This document shows positions 53,081 through 63,359 of a stretch of 64,000 nt of DNA, piece after piece. Origin of the DNA: Gallibacterium genomosp. 1 (GTDB lineage: Bacteria > Pseudomonadota > Gammaproteobacteria > Enterobacterales > Pasteurellaceae); NCBI RefSeq assembly GCF_000771875.1, contig NZ_JPXX01000021.1, forward strand, positions 1 to 64,000, given 5' to 3'. A program made the translations under genes and the position numbers. The first letter of the stretch is position 1. Each line of letters begins with the position of its first letter. Under the pieces are notes generated by a model. The model saw only the letters and a program-made list of their open reading frames with translations. It was not told the DNA's origin and searched no databases.

Positions 53081-55963
53081 ATGATTAATAAACTCAAAAA
53101 TATCAAACTGAATCAGCTTCCTTTATCCCATTTTAAACAGGTAGAAATTAAGAAAGAGTATTTACGCTCCAATCTTTACCTTTTTAACCTTGGGCTTATT
53201 TTATTAACGTTTTTTGGGTTATATTTACTTGTGGCGTGGGCATCTTATCATCCAATGGATAATGCGTGGACTGTCGCCAGTAACCAGACGGCAGTCTATA
53301 ACAAGGCAGGTGCTTTCGGTGCTTGGATAATTGATGTTCTATTTGCCTTATTTGGTCGGATTGCCAATATTTTGCCTTTTGTCTGTTTTTTAGTCCCTAT
53401 TTTTCTATTACGTTATCATCCGATTACAGAAATGAAATGGCGTACTTTTTTCCTTCATTTCATCGGTTTTTTACTTTTTTTATGCAGCATCTCAACTTTA
53501 GCGGCACTCTATTTACCTAATAGCAGCAACCATTTAGCCGGTGGCGTCATCGGCACCGTTATTGTTCAGTTTATTGCTAAAACAACCGGCACACTACTGC
53601 TTTCACTTATTGCATTATTGACCACTGCTTTAGGGTTTGTACTTTCTGCCGGCAATGATTTTATTAAAGTATTGCTACGTTTTTACCACTGGTTGATGGC
53701 AACAGATGAACAACAAAAAATTGAAGATAACGCTGATACAACCTCAACAGAAAAATCATTAGCGGATTATGAACAGATTGTTTTGCCGATCGCTAATGCT
53801 AACCGTACAGAACAACAAGCCAATGAAGAAACGTCATCACCTTATTTCCAACCTCAAGACGAACAACAGTTAGTTAATCCAACTATTTTCGGTTTAACTC
53901 CGCAACAAGATGAGCCAACAACAGAAATTGAAACAGCAACTTCTTTTGCACAACAAGAGTGGCAAAATAGCGCGCCACATACATTAGAAACAGCACAAGC
54001 ACAAGCACAAGCACAAGCACAAGCACAAGCACAAGCACAAGCACAAGCACAAGCACAAGCACAAGAAGATAGCATTGCCAATTTTGATTTTCCAATGATG
54101 GATATTGAAGAACAGCCGGAATTGCCGAAAGTTTCCATTTCAATACCTTCACCTTCACCAACATCTGTTGTTACAGCGAATGACACTAGGTTAACAGAGG
54201 CGAAAACCGCTGTTTCTGCGCCAAAACAGGAAATTTCATTGTCGCCTAATAATACGATGAATGTTGATGCGATCGCGCCTGCTCAAGACGAAGACGATTA
54301 TGAGGACGATGATGAAGAACTTACACATTTACGTGAACAATTTTTAGCGCAACAACAAATGAAAGAGCAACAATATGCCCATTCTAAAGCAGAAGCTAAG
54401 CCCTCAACGACAACACCGAATTATAAGCCTTATAACGGCACATTAATTCATCCGTTGCTTCAACCAGATCCGATTTCAACCGTTAAACCGACAACCCCAT
54501 TGCCAAGCTTAGACTTATTAAATCCTGGGCAACCATTAAAAACAGAAGTTACCCAAGCAGAAATTCAAGAAACATCTAGACGCATTGAACAGCAACTACG
54601 TAATTTTGGTGTAAAAGCTGCTGTGCGTAATGTAACTATCGGACCGGTCGTTACTCGTTATGAAATTGAATTACAACCAGGAACTAAAGCATCAAAAGTG
54701 ACTAGTATAGATACCGACTTAGCGCGTGCATTAATGTTCCGTTCGATTCGTATTGCAGAAGTCATTCCCGGCAAACCTTATATCGGTATTGAAACTCCAA
54801 ATATGCACCGCCAAAATGTATTACTGCGCGATGTGTTGAGCAGTGCTGAGTTCCAACAAGCAAAATCGCCTCTATCAATGGTGCTTGGTAAAGATATCAG
54901 CGGCAAAGCGGTCGTAGTAGATTTGGCTAAAATGCCACATTTATTGGTAGCAGGAGCAACCGGTTCAGGCAAATCCGTTGGTGTAAATGCAATGATTTTA
55001 AGTTTATTATTCAAAGTCCAACCGGAAGAGGTGAAATTTATTATGATCGATCCGAAACAGGTTGAGCTCTCTATGTACAACGATATTCCACATTTGCTTA
55101 CCAATGTGGTGACTGATATGAACAAAGCGGCAAATGCATTGCGTTGGTGTGTTGATGAAATGGAACGTCGCTACCAATTGCTTACCGCGCTGCACGTCCG
55201 CAATATTGAAGGATTTAATCATAAAATTGATCAAGCGGCTGAAATGCAATTACCGATTCCAAATCCGATTTGGCGACCGGGCGATACTATGGATGCAATG
55301 CCACCGGCGCTGGAAAAACTACCTTATATTGTGGTGATTGTCGATGAATTTGCCGATTTAATGATGATTGTCGGAAAACAGGTAGAAGAATTAATCGCGC
55401 GCTTGGCACAAAAGGCGCGTGCTATCGGTATTCACTTAATTTTAGCAACACAACGTCCTTCAGTGGACGTCATCACCGGCTTGATTAAAGCCAATATTCC
55501 AAGTCGTATCGCATTTACCGTTGCCAGTAAAATTGACTCACGCACTATTTTGGATCAATCCGGTGCAGAAGCGTTATTAGGAAAAGGTGATATGCTCTAT
55601 TCCGGTCAAGGCGATTTAATTCGTGTTCACGGTGCTTATATGACCGATGATGAAGTCGCTCGTGTTGCCAATGACTGGCGCGCCCGAGGCAAACCGAATT
55701 ATTTAGATGAAATTGTCGAAAACAGTGAAGAGGAACAAAATAACAACGGTGAAGGTGGCAATAATGAGCTTGATGAAAAATTTGATGAAGCAGTCGATGT
55801 GGTGTTAAGCACAGGCAACACTTCCGCTTCATTTTTACAGCGTCGTCTGGGTTTAGGTTTTCCTCGTGCCGCGCGTATCCTCGATCAAATGGAACAACAG
55901 GGCATTTTATCTTCGCCGGTTAATGGTAAACGTGAAATCCTGGCACCAAAAAATAATTATTAA
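53081..55963 (+). CDS. ftsK: DNA translocase FtsK
   Basis: 960 aa from ATG 53081. Four to five N-terminal membrane helices (to ~residue 210), a long acidic/Gln-rich linker (~210-480) holding a QA repeat, then the RecA-like motor with Walker [11 protein letters not shown] (near 624-631) and Walker [13 protein letters not shown], and a C-terminal gamma winged helix. It pumps chromosome DNA at the septum and activates XerCD. Near copies of this order (lrp, ftsK, lolA, rarA) occur in Haemophilus. Confidence 0.97.
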   Translation: MINKLKNIKLNQLPLSHFKQVEIKKEYLRSNLYLFNLGLILLTFFGLYLLVAWASYHPMDNAWTVASNQTAVYNKAGAFGAWIIDVLFALFGRIANILPFVCFLVPIFLLRYHPITEMKWRTFFLHFIGFLLFLCSISTLAALYLPNSSNHLAGGVIGTVIVQFIAKTTGTLLLSLIALLTTALGFVLSAGNDFIKVLLRFYHWLMATDEQQKIEDNADTTSTEKSLADYEQIVLPIANANRTEQQANEETSSPYFQPQDEQQLVNPTIFGLTPQQDEPTTEIETATSFAQQEWQNSAPHTLETAQAQAQAQAQAQAQAQAQAQAQAQEDSIANFDFPMMDIEEQPELPKVSISIPSPSPTSVVTANDTRLTEAKTAVSAPKQEISLSPNNTMNVDAIAPAQDEDDYEDDDEELTHLREQFLAQQQMKEQQYAHSKAEAKPSTTTPNYKPYNGTLIHPLLQPDPISTVKPTTPLPSLDLLNPGQPLKTEVTQAEIQETSRRIEQQLRNFGVKAAVRNVTIGPVVTRYEIELQPGTKASKVTSIDTDLARALMFRSIRIAEVIPGKPYIGIETPNMHRQNVLLRDVLSSAEFQQAKSPLSMVLGKDISGKAVVVDLAKMPHLLVAGATGSGKSVGVNAMILSLLFKVQPEEVKFIMIDPKQVELSMYNDIPHLLTNVVTDMNKAANALRWCVDEMERRYQLLTALHVRNIEGFNHKIDQAAEMQLPIPNPIWRPGDTMDAMPPALEKLPYIVVIVDEFADLMMIVGKQVEELIARLAQKARAIGIHLILATQRPSVDVITGLIKANIPSRIAFTVASKIDSRTILDQSGAEALLGKGDMLYSGQGDLIRVHGAYMTDDEVARVANDWRARGKPNYLDEIVENSEEEQNNNGEGGNNELDEKFDEAVDVVLSTGNTSASFLQRRLGLGFPRAARILDQMEQQGILSSPVNGKREILAPKNNY
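53995..54066 (+). repeat. Hexanucleotide tandem repeat in ftsK
   Basis: ACAAGC repeated 11 times in full (53995-54060), then ACAAGA, inside a longer CAAGCA-rich tract. It encodes alternating Gln-Ala in the linker. The unit length is a multiple of three, so changes in copy number keep the frame. Confidence 0.95.
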
Positions 55964-55973
55964 GGAGACATCA

Positions 55974-56588
55974 ATGAAAAAATTACTGACATTTTGTGTT
56001 TTATGCGGCTTACTTTGCAGCACTACCGCTTTTGCTGATGCAAAATCTGAATTACAACAGCGTTTATCACAAATCAATTCACTGAGCAGTCAGTTCCAGC
56101 AACGTGTTTCCGATGCGGAAGGCAAAGTGGTTCAGCAAGGTGAAGGCACTTTACAAATTAAGCATCCGAATTTATTTAAAATGGAGATTAGCTCGCCACA
56201 AGAGAGTGAAATGGTTTCAGACGGCAAAACCTTATGGTATTACGATCCTTTTGTTGAGCAAGCAACAGCCAACTGGGTAAGTGAAGCGGTAAATAATACG
56301 CCGTTCGTGTTATTAACCAGTGATGATCAACACCATTGGGCAAGTTATCAAGTCACACAAAAACAGGATGTGTTTACACTTACACCGGTTGATAAAAAGA
56401 GCAATATCAAACAATTTACTATTCGGATTAATGCCAACGGATTATTAAATAGCTTTAGCACTATCGAAAAAGACGGTCAGGCGAATTTATATATTTTACG
56501 CAACATTAATACTTCGGTTTTACCCGACTCAACCTTTAAGTTTACCTTGCCAAAAGGTGCGGAATTGGATGATCAACGCAAAAAATAG
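55974..56588 (+). CDS. lolA: Outer-membrane lipoprotein carrier LolA
   Basis: 204 aa from ATG 55974 (AAGGAGACATCA). Signal peptide ([18 protein letters not shown]), then [19 protein letters not shown] and [15 protein letters not shown]. Ferries lipoproteins across the periplasm from LolCDE to LolB. Confidence 0.95.
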   Translation: MKKLLTFCVLCGLLCSTTAFADAKSELQQRLSQINSLSSQFQQRVSDAEGKVVQQGEGTLQIKHPNLFKMEISSPQESEMVSDGKTLWYYDPFVEQATANWVSEAVNNTPFVLLTSDDQHHWASYQVTQKQDVFTLTPVDKKSNIKQFTIRINANGLLNSFSTIEKDGQANLYILRNINTSVLPDSTFKFTLPKGAELDDQRKK

Positions 56589-56607
56589 TGATTGTTATAG
56601 GTGCTAA

Positions 56608-57948
56608 ATGGAAACGCTTGATTTAAATTTTTCCGGTGATGATTTTCGCCCCTTAGCTGCAAGGATGCGTCCAACCTCATTGGATAATTATTTTGGTCAA
56701 AGTCATCTGGTCGGTAAAGGAAAGCCGCTACGCAAAGCAATTGAAAGCGGCAATATTCACTCTATGATTTTTTGGGGGCCGCCCGGTACCGGCAAAACGA
56801 CACTGGCTGAAATTATTGCCCATCGCTTAAATGCAAAAGTAGAATATCTTTCTGCCGTTACCAGTGGCGTGAAAGAAATCCGAGAAGCAATAGAGCGTGC
56901 TAAACAGAACCAATTTATCGGTCAGCAAACATTATTATTTGTAGATGAAGTTCACCGCTTTAATAAATCTCAGCAAGATGCCTTTTTACCTTATATTGAA
57001 GACGGCACTATTATCTTTATCGGAGCAACCACAGAAAACCCCTCTTTTGAATTAAATAGTGCGTTACTTTCACGCGCTAGAGTCTATCTTTTAAAATCTC
57101 TTAATATTGATGAGATTACTGAAGTGTTGCAACGAGCTTTACAGGATAATCAGTTCGGTTATGGCAATCAAGTCATTACTCTTGAAGATGGTTTGTTAGA
57201 AATGCTGGCAGAATATGTAAATGGTGATGCTCGTTTGGCATTAAACTGCTTGGAGTTAATGGTTGATATGGCAGAGGAAACTCCCCAAAAAGGAAAAGTG
57301 CTAACAAAGCAATTATTAGTTGATACGTTAGGAGAAAGACAAGCACGTTTTGATAAACAAGGCGACCGTTATTATGACCTGATTTCAGCATTGCATAAAT
57401 CTGTCCGTGGCTCTGCTCCTGATGCTGCACTTTACTGGTATGCTCGAATTATCACTGCCGGCGGTGATCCACTTTATGTTGCTCGCCGCTTATTAGCGAT
57501 TGCTTCAGAAGATATCGGCAATGCTGATCCAAAAGCAATGGAGGTTGCATTGAATGCGTGGGATTGTTTCACACGTGTCGGTGCAGCGGAAGGTGAACGA
57601 GCCATCGCTCAAGCTATTGTTTATTTAGCCACAGCACCGAAAAGTAATGCAGTGTATCTTGCTTTCAAAAAGGCAAAGCAACTAGCAACACAATATCCTG
57701 ATTTTGATGTGCCTTTACATTTGCGTAATGCACCAACAACTCTGATGAAAAATATGGGCATAGGTAAAAATTACCGTTATGCCCATGATGAGCCAAATGC
57801 TTATGCCGCTGATGAAAATTATTTTCCAGAGCCTCTAAAAGGAACACGCTTATATTTTCCAAATGAGCGTGGAATGGAGATCAAAATTAAACAAAAATTG
57901 GATTGGCTAGCTCAATTAGATGAAGAGGCAAAACATAAAAAATCATAG
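56608..57948 (+). CDS. rarA: Replication-associated AAA+ ATPase RarA (MgsA)
   Basis: 446 aa. Start [21 protein letters not shown], Walker [10 protein letters not shown], Walker [12 protein letters not shown], sensor ATTENPSFE. Acts at stalled forks with SSB. Followed by the imperfect stem TAGGGCTA/TAGCCCTA. Confidence 0.96.
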   Translation: METLDLNFSGDDFRPLAARMRPTSLDNYFGQSHLVGKGKPLRKAIESGNIHSMIFWGPPGTGKTTLAEIIAHRLNAKVEYLSAVTSGVKEIREAIERAKQNQFIGQQTLLFVDEVHRFNKSQQDAFLPYIEDGTIIFIGATTENPSFELNSALLSRARVYLLKSLNIDEITEVLQRALQDNQFGYGNQVITLEDGLLEMLAEYVNGDARLALNCLELMVDMAEETPQKGKVLTKQLLVDTLGERQARFDKQGDRYYDLISALHKSVRGSAPDAALYWYARIITAGGDPLYVARRLLAIASEDIGNADPKAMEVALNAWDCFTRVGAAEGERAIAQAIVYLATAPKSNAVYLAFKKAKQLATQYPDFDVPLHLRNAPTTLMKNMGIGKNYRYAHDEPNAYAADENYFPEPLKGTRLYFPNERGMEIKIKQKLDWLAQLDEEAKHKKS

Positions 57949-57958
57949 TATAACTAAA

Positions 57959-57982
57959 TAGGGCTATTTTAGATTAGCCCTA
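57959..57982. terminator. Weak hairpin after rarA; gene-free stretch follows
   Basis: TAGGGCTA/TAGCCCTA (57959-57966, 57975-57982) without a clear T run; a further copy AAATAGCCCTA lies near 58010. The 491-bp interval 57949-58439 otherwise holds a Fur-type box and no convincing gene. Confidence 0.4.
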
Positions 57983-58190
57983 CATTCCCACCAAAATAGC
58001 AATATTGAAATAGCCCTACTTTCTCTAATATTTCACGCTTAACAAACCTCTCTGACAACATATTTAAAAATGTTGCTACTGATACTACAAAAAATCTAAC
58101 ACCAAATTAGCCAACTCGTCTGAGTGACAATAATTTTATCAAAGCGTTGCTATAGAAATAATAGTGAATTAATTTGTTAATTTTTATATT

Positions 58191-58212
58191 TATGAGAATA
58201 ATTTTCATTTAC
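58191..58212. promoter_or_regulatory. Fur box upstream of fbpA
   Basis: ATGAGAATAATTTTCATTT (58192-58210) is close to the Fur consensus of GATAAT-type hexamers in inverted order. It lies about 230 bp before the fbpA start. Confidence 0.6.
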
Positions 58213-58439
58213 TTATTTGTGATTTTAGGTACAATCAATCTTGCTTTTCAAATCACGCTGAAAAATATTTTAGTCAAATCTGAAGCGGGATAGCGGTATG
58301 AATAGCACTACGAATAAAGATGGTCGTTTAATTAATAATATGCACTACTTTTGCCTATCGTATTATGAATACTATTTATAGCCTATGTGTTGTAAAAATT
58401 AAACGGCTGGAAAATGTAAACTAACTATGGAGTATCCAA

Positions 58440-59450
58440 ATGAAAAAAATATTATCCGCTATTGCTTGTCTCACGACCTTTGCCACTTCTGCCTTCGCTG
58501 CAAATGAAGTAAATGTATATTCTTACCGACAACCTTATCTAATTGAACCGATTTTAAAACAATTTGAACAAGAAAGTGGCATAAAAGTAAACTTTATTTA
58601 TGCCGATAAAGGGCTTGTTGAGCGTGTAAAAAGAGAGGGCGAACTTAGCCCTGCTGATGTATTATTAACCGTAGATATTAGCCGTGTGATGGAAATTGTT
58701 AATGCAGGGCTAGCTCAGCCTATTCAATCCAAGGTGTTAGATAGCAACATTCCCGCACAATTCCGCGATAGCCAAGGCAAATGGTTTGCATTAACCAGCC
58801 GTGCGCGCGTGGTGTATTCTTCAAAAGATCGTGTTGGCAAACTTCCTGCAAGTTTCACTTACTACGATTTAGCTAAACCTGAGTTGAAAGGCAAAGTGTG
58901 TGTGCGTTCAGGAAAGCATTCTTATAACGTGTCGTTAGTGGCTTCAATGATCGCACACGATGGCGTAGAAAAAGCCAAAGCCTTTTTAACAGGATTAAAA
59001 GCGAACCTCGCCCAAAAACCACAAGGTGGCGACCGCGATCAAGTGAAAGCGATTAAAGAGGGCGTTTGTGATTATTCTTTAGGCAATAGCTATTATTACG
59101 GCAAAATGCTTGAAGATGAAAAACAAAAAAGCTGGGCGGAAGCGGCTTATATCAACTATCCAGACCAACAAACTGTCGGCACACATATGAATATTAGTGG
59201 CGTGGTGATCGCGAAATATGCTCCAAATAAAGACAATGCGGTAAAATTAGTGGAGTTTTTGAGTGGCGATAAAGCACAGCATCTTTATGCGGAGCTAAAC
59301 CACGAATACCCTGTAAAACCTTCTGTCGAGAAATCAAAACTCGTACAATCGTGGGGTGAGTTTAAGCAAGATAATTTACCGCTCGAAAAAATCGCGGAAA
59401 ATTATGAAAATGCCCTCAAACTCATTGATGAAGTGAAATTTGATCTCTAA
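58440..59450 (+). CDS. fbpA: Ferric iron ABC transporter, periplasmic binding protein
   Basis: 336 aa, signal peptide (ILSAIACLTTFATSAFA). EVNVYSYRQPYLIEPILKQF, VLLTVDISRVMEIVNAGLAQ and GNSYYYGKML with the paired Tyr iron ligands. Closest in pattern to Mannheimia-type FbpA. Binds Fe3+ for FbpBC. Start ATG 58440 with TATGGAG upstream. Confidence 0.93.
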   Translation: MKKILSAIACLTTFATSAFAANEVNVYSYRQPYLIEPILKQFEQESGIKVNFIYADKGLVERVKREGELSPADVLLTVDISRVMEIVNAGLAQPIQSKVLDSNIPAQFRDSQGKWFALTSRARVVYSSKDRVGKLPASFTYYDLAKPELKGKVCVRSGKHSYNVSLVASMIAHDGVEKAKAFLTGLKANLAQKPQGGDRDQVKAIKEGVCDYSLGNSYYYGKMLEDEKQKSWAEAAYINYPDQQTVGTHMNISGVVIAKYAPNKDNAVKLVEFLSGDKAQHLYAELNHEYPVKPSVEKSKLVQSWGEFKQDNLPLEKIAENYENALKLIDEVKFDL

Positions 59451-59472
59451 TTTTCTAATAATACAAATTTAT

Positions 59473-59511
59473 GATAGCCTATTGCTGATCCTTTAAATAG
59501 GCTATCTTTTT
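59473..59511 (+). terminator. Attenuating terminator between fbpA and fbpB
   Basis: GATAGCCTATT/AATAGGCTATC, 11-bp perfect stem (59473-59483, 59496-59506), then TTTTT. Expected to lower permease expression relative to the binding protein. Confidence 0.85.
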
Positions 59512-59523
59512 ATCACCTAGACA

Positions 59524-61170
59524 ATGTTAGATAATAAAAAAACGTATTCTAAACTGACTGCCCTTTTATTCGCCTGTAGCTTGGCAAGTTTCTTTCTTTT
59601 GCCAATCTTCGCCTTATTGGCTTCCGCCTTGAGCGGTTCGTTGCAAAGTATGCAACATTTATGGGAAACGGTGTTCACCGATTATCTCATTAACTCATTG
59701 TTTTTAGTGCTTGGCACAACCTTGCTCAGTGCGTGTTTTGCCTTACCTTGTGCTTTTTTGGTTTCCCGTTACCATTTTTCAGGTAGAACCCTTTTACAAT
59801 GGTTACTCTGTTTACCGCTGGCTATTCCAGCCTATTTATCCGCTTATCTTTACACTGATTTTCTTGATTATCCCGGTATCGTGCAACAAACCTTACGAAA
59901 TGTGTTTGATTGGCAAAGTAAACAAGATTACTGGTTTCCCAACATTCGTAGCCTTGGCGGCGCGTGCTTTATCCTTGCCTTGTCGCTCTACCCTTACATT
60001 TTTTTGCTCACCCGAATGGCATTAATGGAACAAGGAGAACACTTACAACAAAGTGCAAAATTACTGGGAGCCAATCAATGGCGTATCCTCTATAAAATTA
60101 CACTACCGTTAATCCGCCCAGCTATCGCCGTAGGCTGTGCCTTAGTGGCAATGGAAACCCTAGGGGATTTTGGTACAGTCGCTTTTTTCGCCATTCCCTC
60201 GCTGACTACCGCAATCTATGATACTTGGCTCGGCTTTGGTGATTTGCACGCAGCGGCACAAATTTCACTCTTTATGCTCGGCTTATTACTACTTTTTATA
60301 AGCCTTGAACGCTACGCTCGTCGCCAACAACGTTATTATCAACGTAGTGGTCAAGGCACGGCAAGTACAAGCCCCTTAACATTTTCAGCTAAACTATTGC
60401 TTATTTTTTGTCTTGTTTTAATTACTTTTGCATTTTTTATTCCTCTATTTCAACTAATTTATTGGTCAATACTGTATTTTGATCAAACGTGGAATGAATA
60501 TTTCTGGCAATACAGCAAAAATAGTCTGCTCGTTTCAGGATTAGCAATGGTATTTTGTGTGCTTATCGCTCTACTACAACACTTCCTTGCACGCTTTTAT
60601 CCAAATAAACTCACCACACAAAGTCTGAAACTCTCTGCGCTCGGTTATGCCATTCCGGGAACAGTTTTAGCCATCGGTTTACTCATTCCATTCACCTTTG
60701 CCGATCACCAAGTAAACAGCCTCGTAAAATGGTTCGGGCTTTCCCCTGTCGGCTTGTTTTTTTCAGGATCGATTTTTGCTTTAGTCGCCGCCTACCTTAT
60801 TCGCTTTTCCGCAATGGCATTAGGAAGCCTCGAAACTAGCCTCAATCAAATCCCACCCTCATTAGATATGGCGGGCAAAATACTCGGGCATAAACCCTTA
60901 GCCATTTGGCAAAAAATTCATTTCCCATTAATGAGAAAAGGCATTTTCACTGCCTTATTATTAGTATTTATTGAAAGTATGAAAGAGCTTAATGCCTCAC
61001 TTTTATTACGGCCTTTCAATTTTGATACGCTAGCAACGTACGTTTTTACCTTTACTTCTGACGAACAACTAGAACGTGCAGCACTGCCCGCGTTGGTACT
61101 GATCTTAGTTGGCATCGTCCCCGTATTAATTTTGACCCGATCCTTACTGAAATCAACGAGAAGCCTGTGA
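59524..61170 (+). CDS. fbpB: Ferric iron ABC transporter permease
   Basis: 548 aa; two fused permease halves of about six helices each, each with an EAA loop (QSAKLLGANQWRILYKITLPLIRP and DMAGKILGHKPLAIWQKIHFPLM). Typical of FbpB/HitB. Ends inside the fbpC start region. Confidence 0.94.
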   Translation: MLDNKKTYSKLTALLFACSLASFFLLPIFALLASALSGSLQSMQHLWETVFTDYLINSLFLVLGTTLLSACFALPCAFLVSRYHFSGRTLLQWLLCLPLAIPAYLSAYLYTDFLDYPGIVQQTLRNVFDWQSKQDYWFPNIRSLGGACFILALSLYPYIFLLTRMALMEQGEHLQQSAKLLGANQWRILYKITLPLIRPAIAVGCALVAMETLGDFGTVAFFAIPSLTTAIYDTWLGFGDLHAAAQISLFMLGLLLLFISLERYARRQQRYYQRSGQGTASTSPLTFSAKLLLIFCLVLITFAFFIPLFQLIYWSILYFDQTWNEYFWQYSKNSLLVSGLAMVFCVLIALLQHFLARFYPNKLTTQSLKLSALGYAIPGTVLAIGLLIPFTFADHQVNSLVKWFGLSPVGLFFSGSIFALVAAYLIRFSAMALGSLETSLNQIPPSLDMAGKILGHKPLAIWQKIHFPLMRKGIFTALLLVFIESMKELNASLLLRPFNFDTLATYVFTFTSDEQLERAALPALVLILVGIVPVLILTRSLLKSTRSL

Positions 61171-61172
61171 TA

Positions 61173-62195
61173 ATGAATACCTTAACGATTACTAATTTGA
61201 CTTGCTCTTATCAGCAACAAAACATATTACAAAATCTAAATTTAAGTATTGAAAATGACGATATTATCTGCCTACTTGGGGCGAGCGGTTGTGGGAAGAC
61301 AACTTTGCTCAAAGGGATTGCAGGACTAATCCCCCTTCATTCGGGCAAAATTTATTTACAAGGGAAAGAGATTGGTCATCTTGAAGCCAATCAACGTGAA
61401 ATTGGACTGATTTTTCAGGACTATGCTCTTTTTCCACATTTAACCGTTAGCGAAAACATTCTCTTTGGTTTGCACCAAAAGCCATCACCAGAGCAACAAA
61501 AAATACTGCAAAAAATGACCTCACTTGTACATCTGCAAGGGTTAGAAAAACGTTATCCACACGAGCTTTCTGGCGGACAACAGCAACGTGTTGCTATTGC
61601 TAGAGCCTTAGCTTGCTGCCCTAAATTACTATTACTTGATGAACCTTTCTCAAACATTGATAGCCAAGTGCGTCGCCAAATGATTGAAGAAATTCGTATC
61701 ATTTTGAAACAACAGCATATTCCTGCGATTTTTGTTACTCACAGTAAAGAAGAAGCGTTTTTATTTGCTGATAAATTAGCCATTATGGATAAAGGCGTCA
61801 TCTGCCAAATAGGTACACCAAGCCAACTATATCAACAACCTAATAGCCCTTTTATAGCAAACTTTCTTGGTGAAACTAACTATCTACCGTGCCAATATAA
61901 AGAAGAAGGTGGTTATCAATCGCTCTTTGGCTATCATCCTTACCCTAAAATATCATCAGATAGCAAAAGTTATTTATTGGTTAGGCCTGAACAAATCAAA
62001 ATAAAAATTGATGGTTCAGGTATTGAGGGAAAAGTTATTCAACAAAGATTTCTTGGATCTCATTACAGATATTTAGTCCAATCAGAAAATTTCCAGATAA
62101 ATATAACAAGTCAAAAAATGTTGTCCTTAGGAGCAAAAGTAAAACTATCACTTAGTCCTACTTTTGAACCTATTATCTTCCCATACTATTTATGA
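61173..62195 (+). CDS. fbpC: Ferric iron ABC transporter ATPase
   Basis: 340 aa from ATG 61173. Walker A LGASGCGKTT, signature LSGGQQQRVAIARAL, Walker B LLLLDEPFSNID, and a C-terminal TOBE-like domain. Powers FbpB. Confidence 0.94.
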   Translation: MNTLTITNLTCSYQQQNILQNLNLSIENDDIICLLGASGCGKTTLLKGIAGLIPLHSGKIYLQGKEIGHLEANQREIGLIFQDYALFPHLTVSENILFGLHQKPSPEQQKILQKMTSLVHLQGLEKRYPHELSGGQQQRVAIARALACCPKLLLLDEPFSNIDSQVRRQMIEEIRIILKQQHIPAIFVTHSKEEAFLFADKLAIMDKGVICQIGTPSQLYQQPNSPFIANFLGETNYLPCQYKEEGGYQSLFGYHPYPKISSDSKSYLLVRPEQIKIKIDGSGIEGKVIQQRFLGSHYRYLVQSENFQINITSQKMLSLGAKVKLSLSPTFEPIIFPYYL

Positions 62196-62337
62196 TAATT
62201 CGTCAAGTTCTTAAGTGATTCATTTAAATTACTGTATAACAAGAGCGTATTTTCTCTAATGTCTTAATCTCATCTTCAAAGTCACATTTTGTGGAGAACA
62301 TTTATGAGATACAATAAAAGCTTTAGTTTTATTCAAA

Positions 62338-62363
62338 AAAAACGCACATAAAGTGCGTTTTTT
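62338..62363. terminator. Bidirectional terminator between fbpC and lpxC
   Basis: ACGCAC/GTGCGT (62342-62347, 62353-62358) flanked by A and T runs; serves both converging genes. Confidence 0.8.
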
Positions 62364-62386
62364 ATGATGAGAGAAACAATATGATT

Positions 62387-63304
62387 TTAAATTAATACTT
62401 GATTCGCTGCTAAATAACCTTGTGTTGCATATTCATTTTCATCGAAAGATACTAATTCCCACGCTTCCTGATCAGCTAACACCGCACGAATTAATTTATT
62501 ATTCAAACCGTGTCCTGACTTAAATGCTGTAAACTCCCCGATGATATTGTGCCCTGCCATATAAAGATCACCGATAGCATCAAGCAATTTATGACGAACT
62601 AGTTCATCTTTAAAGCGTAAACCTTCTTCGTTAAGAATACGGTAATCATCTAACACAATCGCATTATCCAAACTTCCTCCCAAAGCTAAACCATTAGCCT
62701 GAAGGTATTCAATATCACGCATAAAACCGAATGTTCTTGCACGACTAATTTGTTGAATAAATGCTTTTGTCGAGAAATTTAGCTGATAATGAGCAACATC
62801 TTTACCAATAGCGGGATGTTTGAAATCAATCGTGAAATCCAATTTAAAACCATCATAAGGTTTAAATTCCGCCCATTTATCACCATCTTCAACACGAACA
62901 GTTTTCTTAATACGAATAAACTTCTTCGCAGCATTCTGCTCTTCAATTCCTGCATCTAATAACAAATAGACAAATGGACTTGCACTACCATCCATAATTG
63001 GAATTTCCGGTGCATCAACTTCGATAATAATATTATCGATACCCAACCCAGCTAACGCAGAATTTAAATGTTCAACAGTTGAAATACGCACACCATCATC
63101 ATTGATCATACAAGTACAAAGCATTGTATCGCGGATCATATTAGGATCTGCTGTAAAAGTAACTACTTCAGGTAAATCAGTACGGCAGTAAATAACACCT
63201 GTATTTACTGGTGCAGGACGCAAAGTTAACGTTACTTTTTTACCGCTGTGAAGACCGATACCTGTTACTTTTACACTCTGTTTAAGCGTTCTTTGTTTAA
63301 TCAT
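62387..63304 (-). CDS. lpxC: UDP-3-O-acyl-N-acetylglucosamine deacetylase
   Basis: 305 aa from ATG 63304 (GGAG upstream; six earlier codons excluded). [20 protein letters not shown] start, zinc ligands in [15 protein letters not shown] and [11 protein letters not shown], and [19 protein letters not shown]. First committed step of lipid A synthesis. Follows ftsZ as in other gamma-proteobacteria. Confidence 0.97.
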   Translation of the reverse strand: MIKQRTLKQSVKVTGIGLHSGKKVTLTLRPAPVNTGVIYCRTDLPEVVTFTADPNMIRDTMLCTCMINDDGVRISTVEHLNSALAGLGIDNIIIEVDAPEIPIMDGSASPFVYLLLDAGIEEQNAAKKFIRIKKTVRVEDGDKWAEFKPYDGFKLDFTIDFKHPAIGKDVAHYQLNFSTKAFIQQISRARTFGFMRDIEYLQANGLALGGSLDNAIVLDDYRILNEEGLRFKDELVRHKLLDAIGDLYMAGHNIIGEFTAFKSGHGLNNKLIRAVLADQEAWELVSFDENEYATQGYLAANQVLI

Positions 63305-63359
63305 AATTACTCCAGTTATCAACGCAACTTACAGCACATTGAAACTTTTCATTGTTTAT

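Noticed and set aside
53995-54066. Tandem repeat considered as CRISPR
   Set aside because: Six-base units without spacers, within a coding frame. No CRISPR array or cas gene was seen in the window.
53854-54186. Long antisense ORFs over the ftsK repeat
   Set aside because: They arise from the hexanucleotide repeat (poly Ala-Cys or Leu-Val) and have no start signals.
58298-58381. 27-codon ORF between the Fur box and fbpA
   Set aside because: No clear Shine-Dalgarno sequence and unremarkable composition.
62304-62351. 15-codon ORF behind GGAG before the fbpC/lpxC terminator
   Set aside because: Its end runs into the terminator stem; probably chance.
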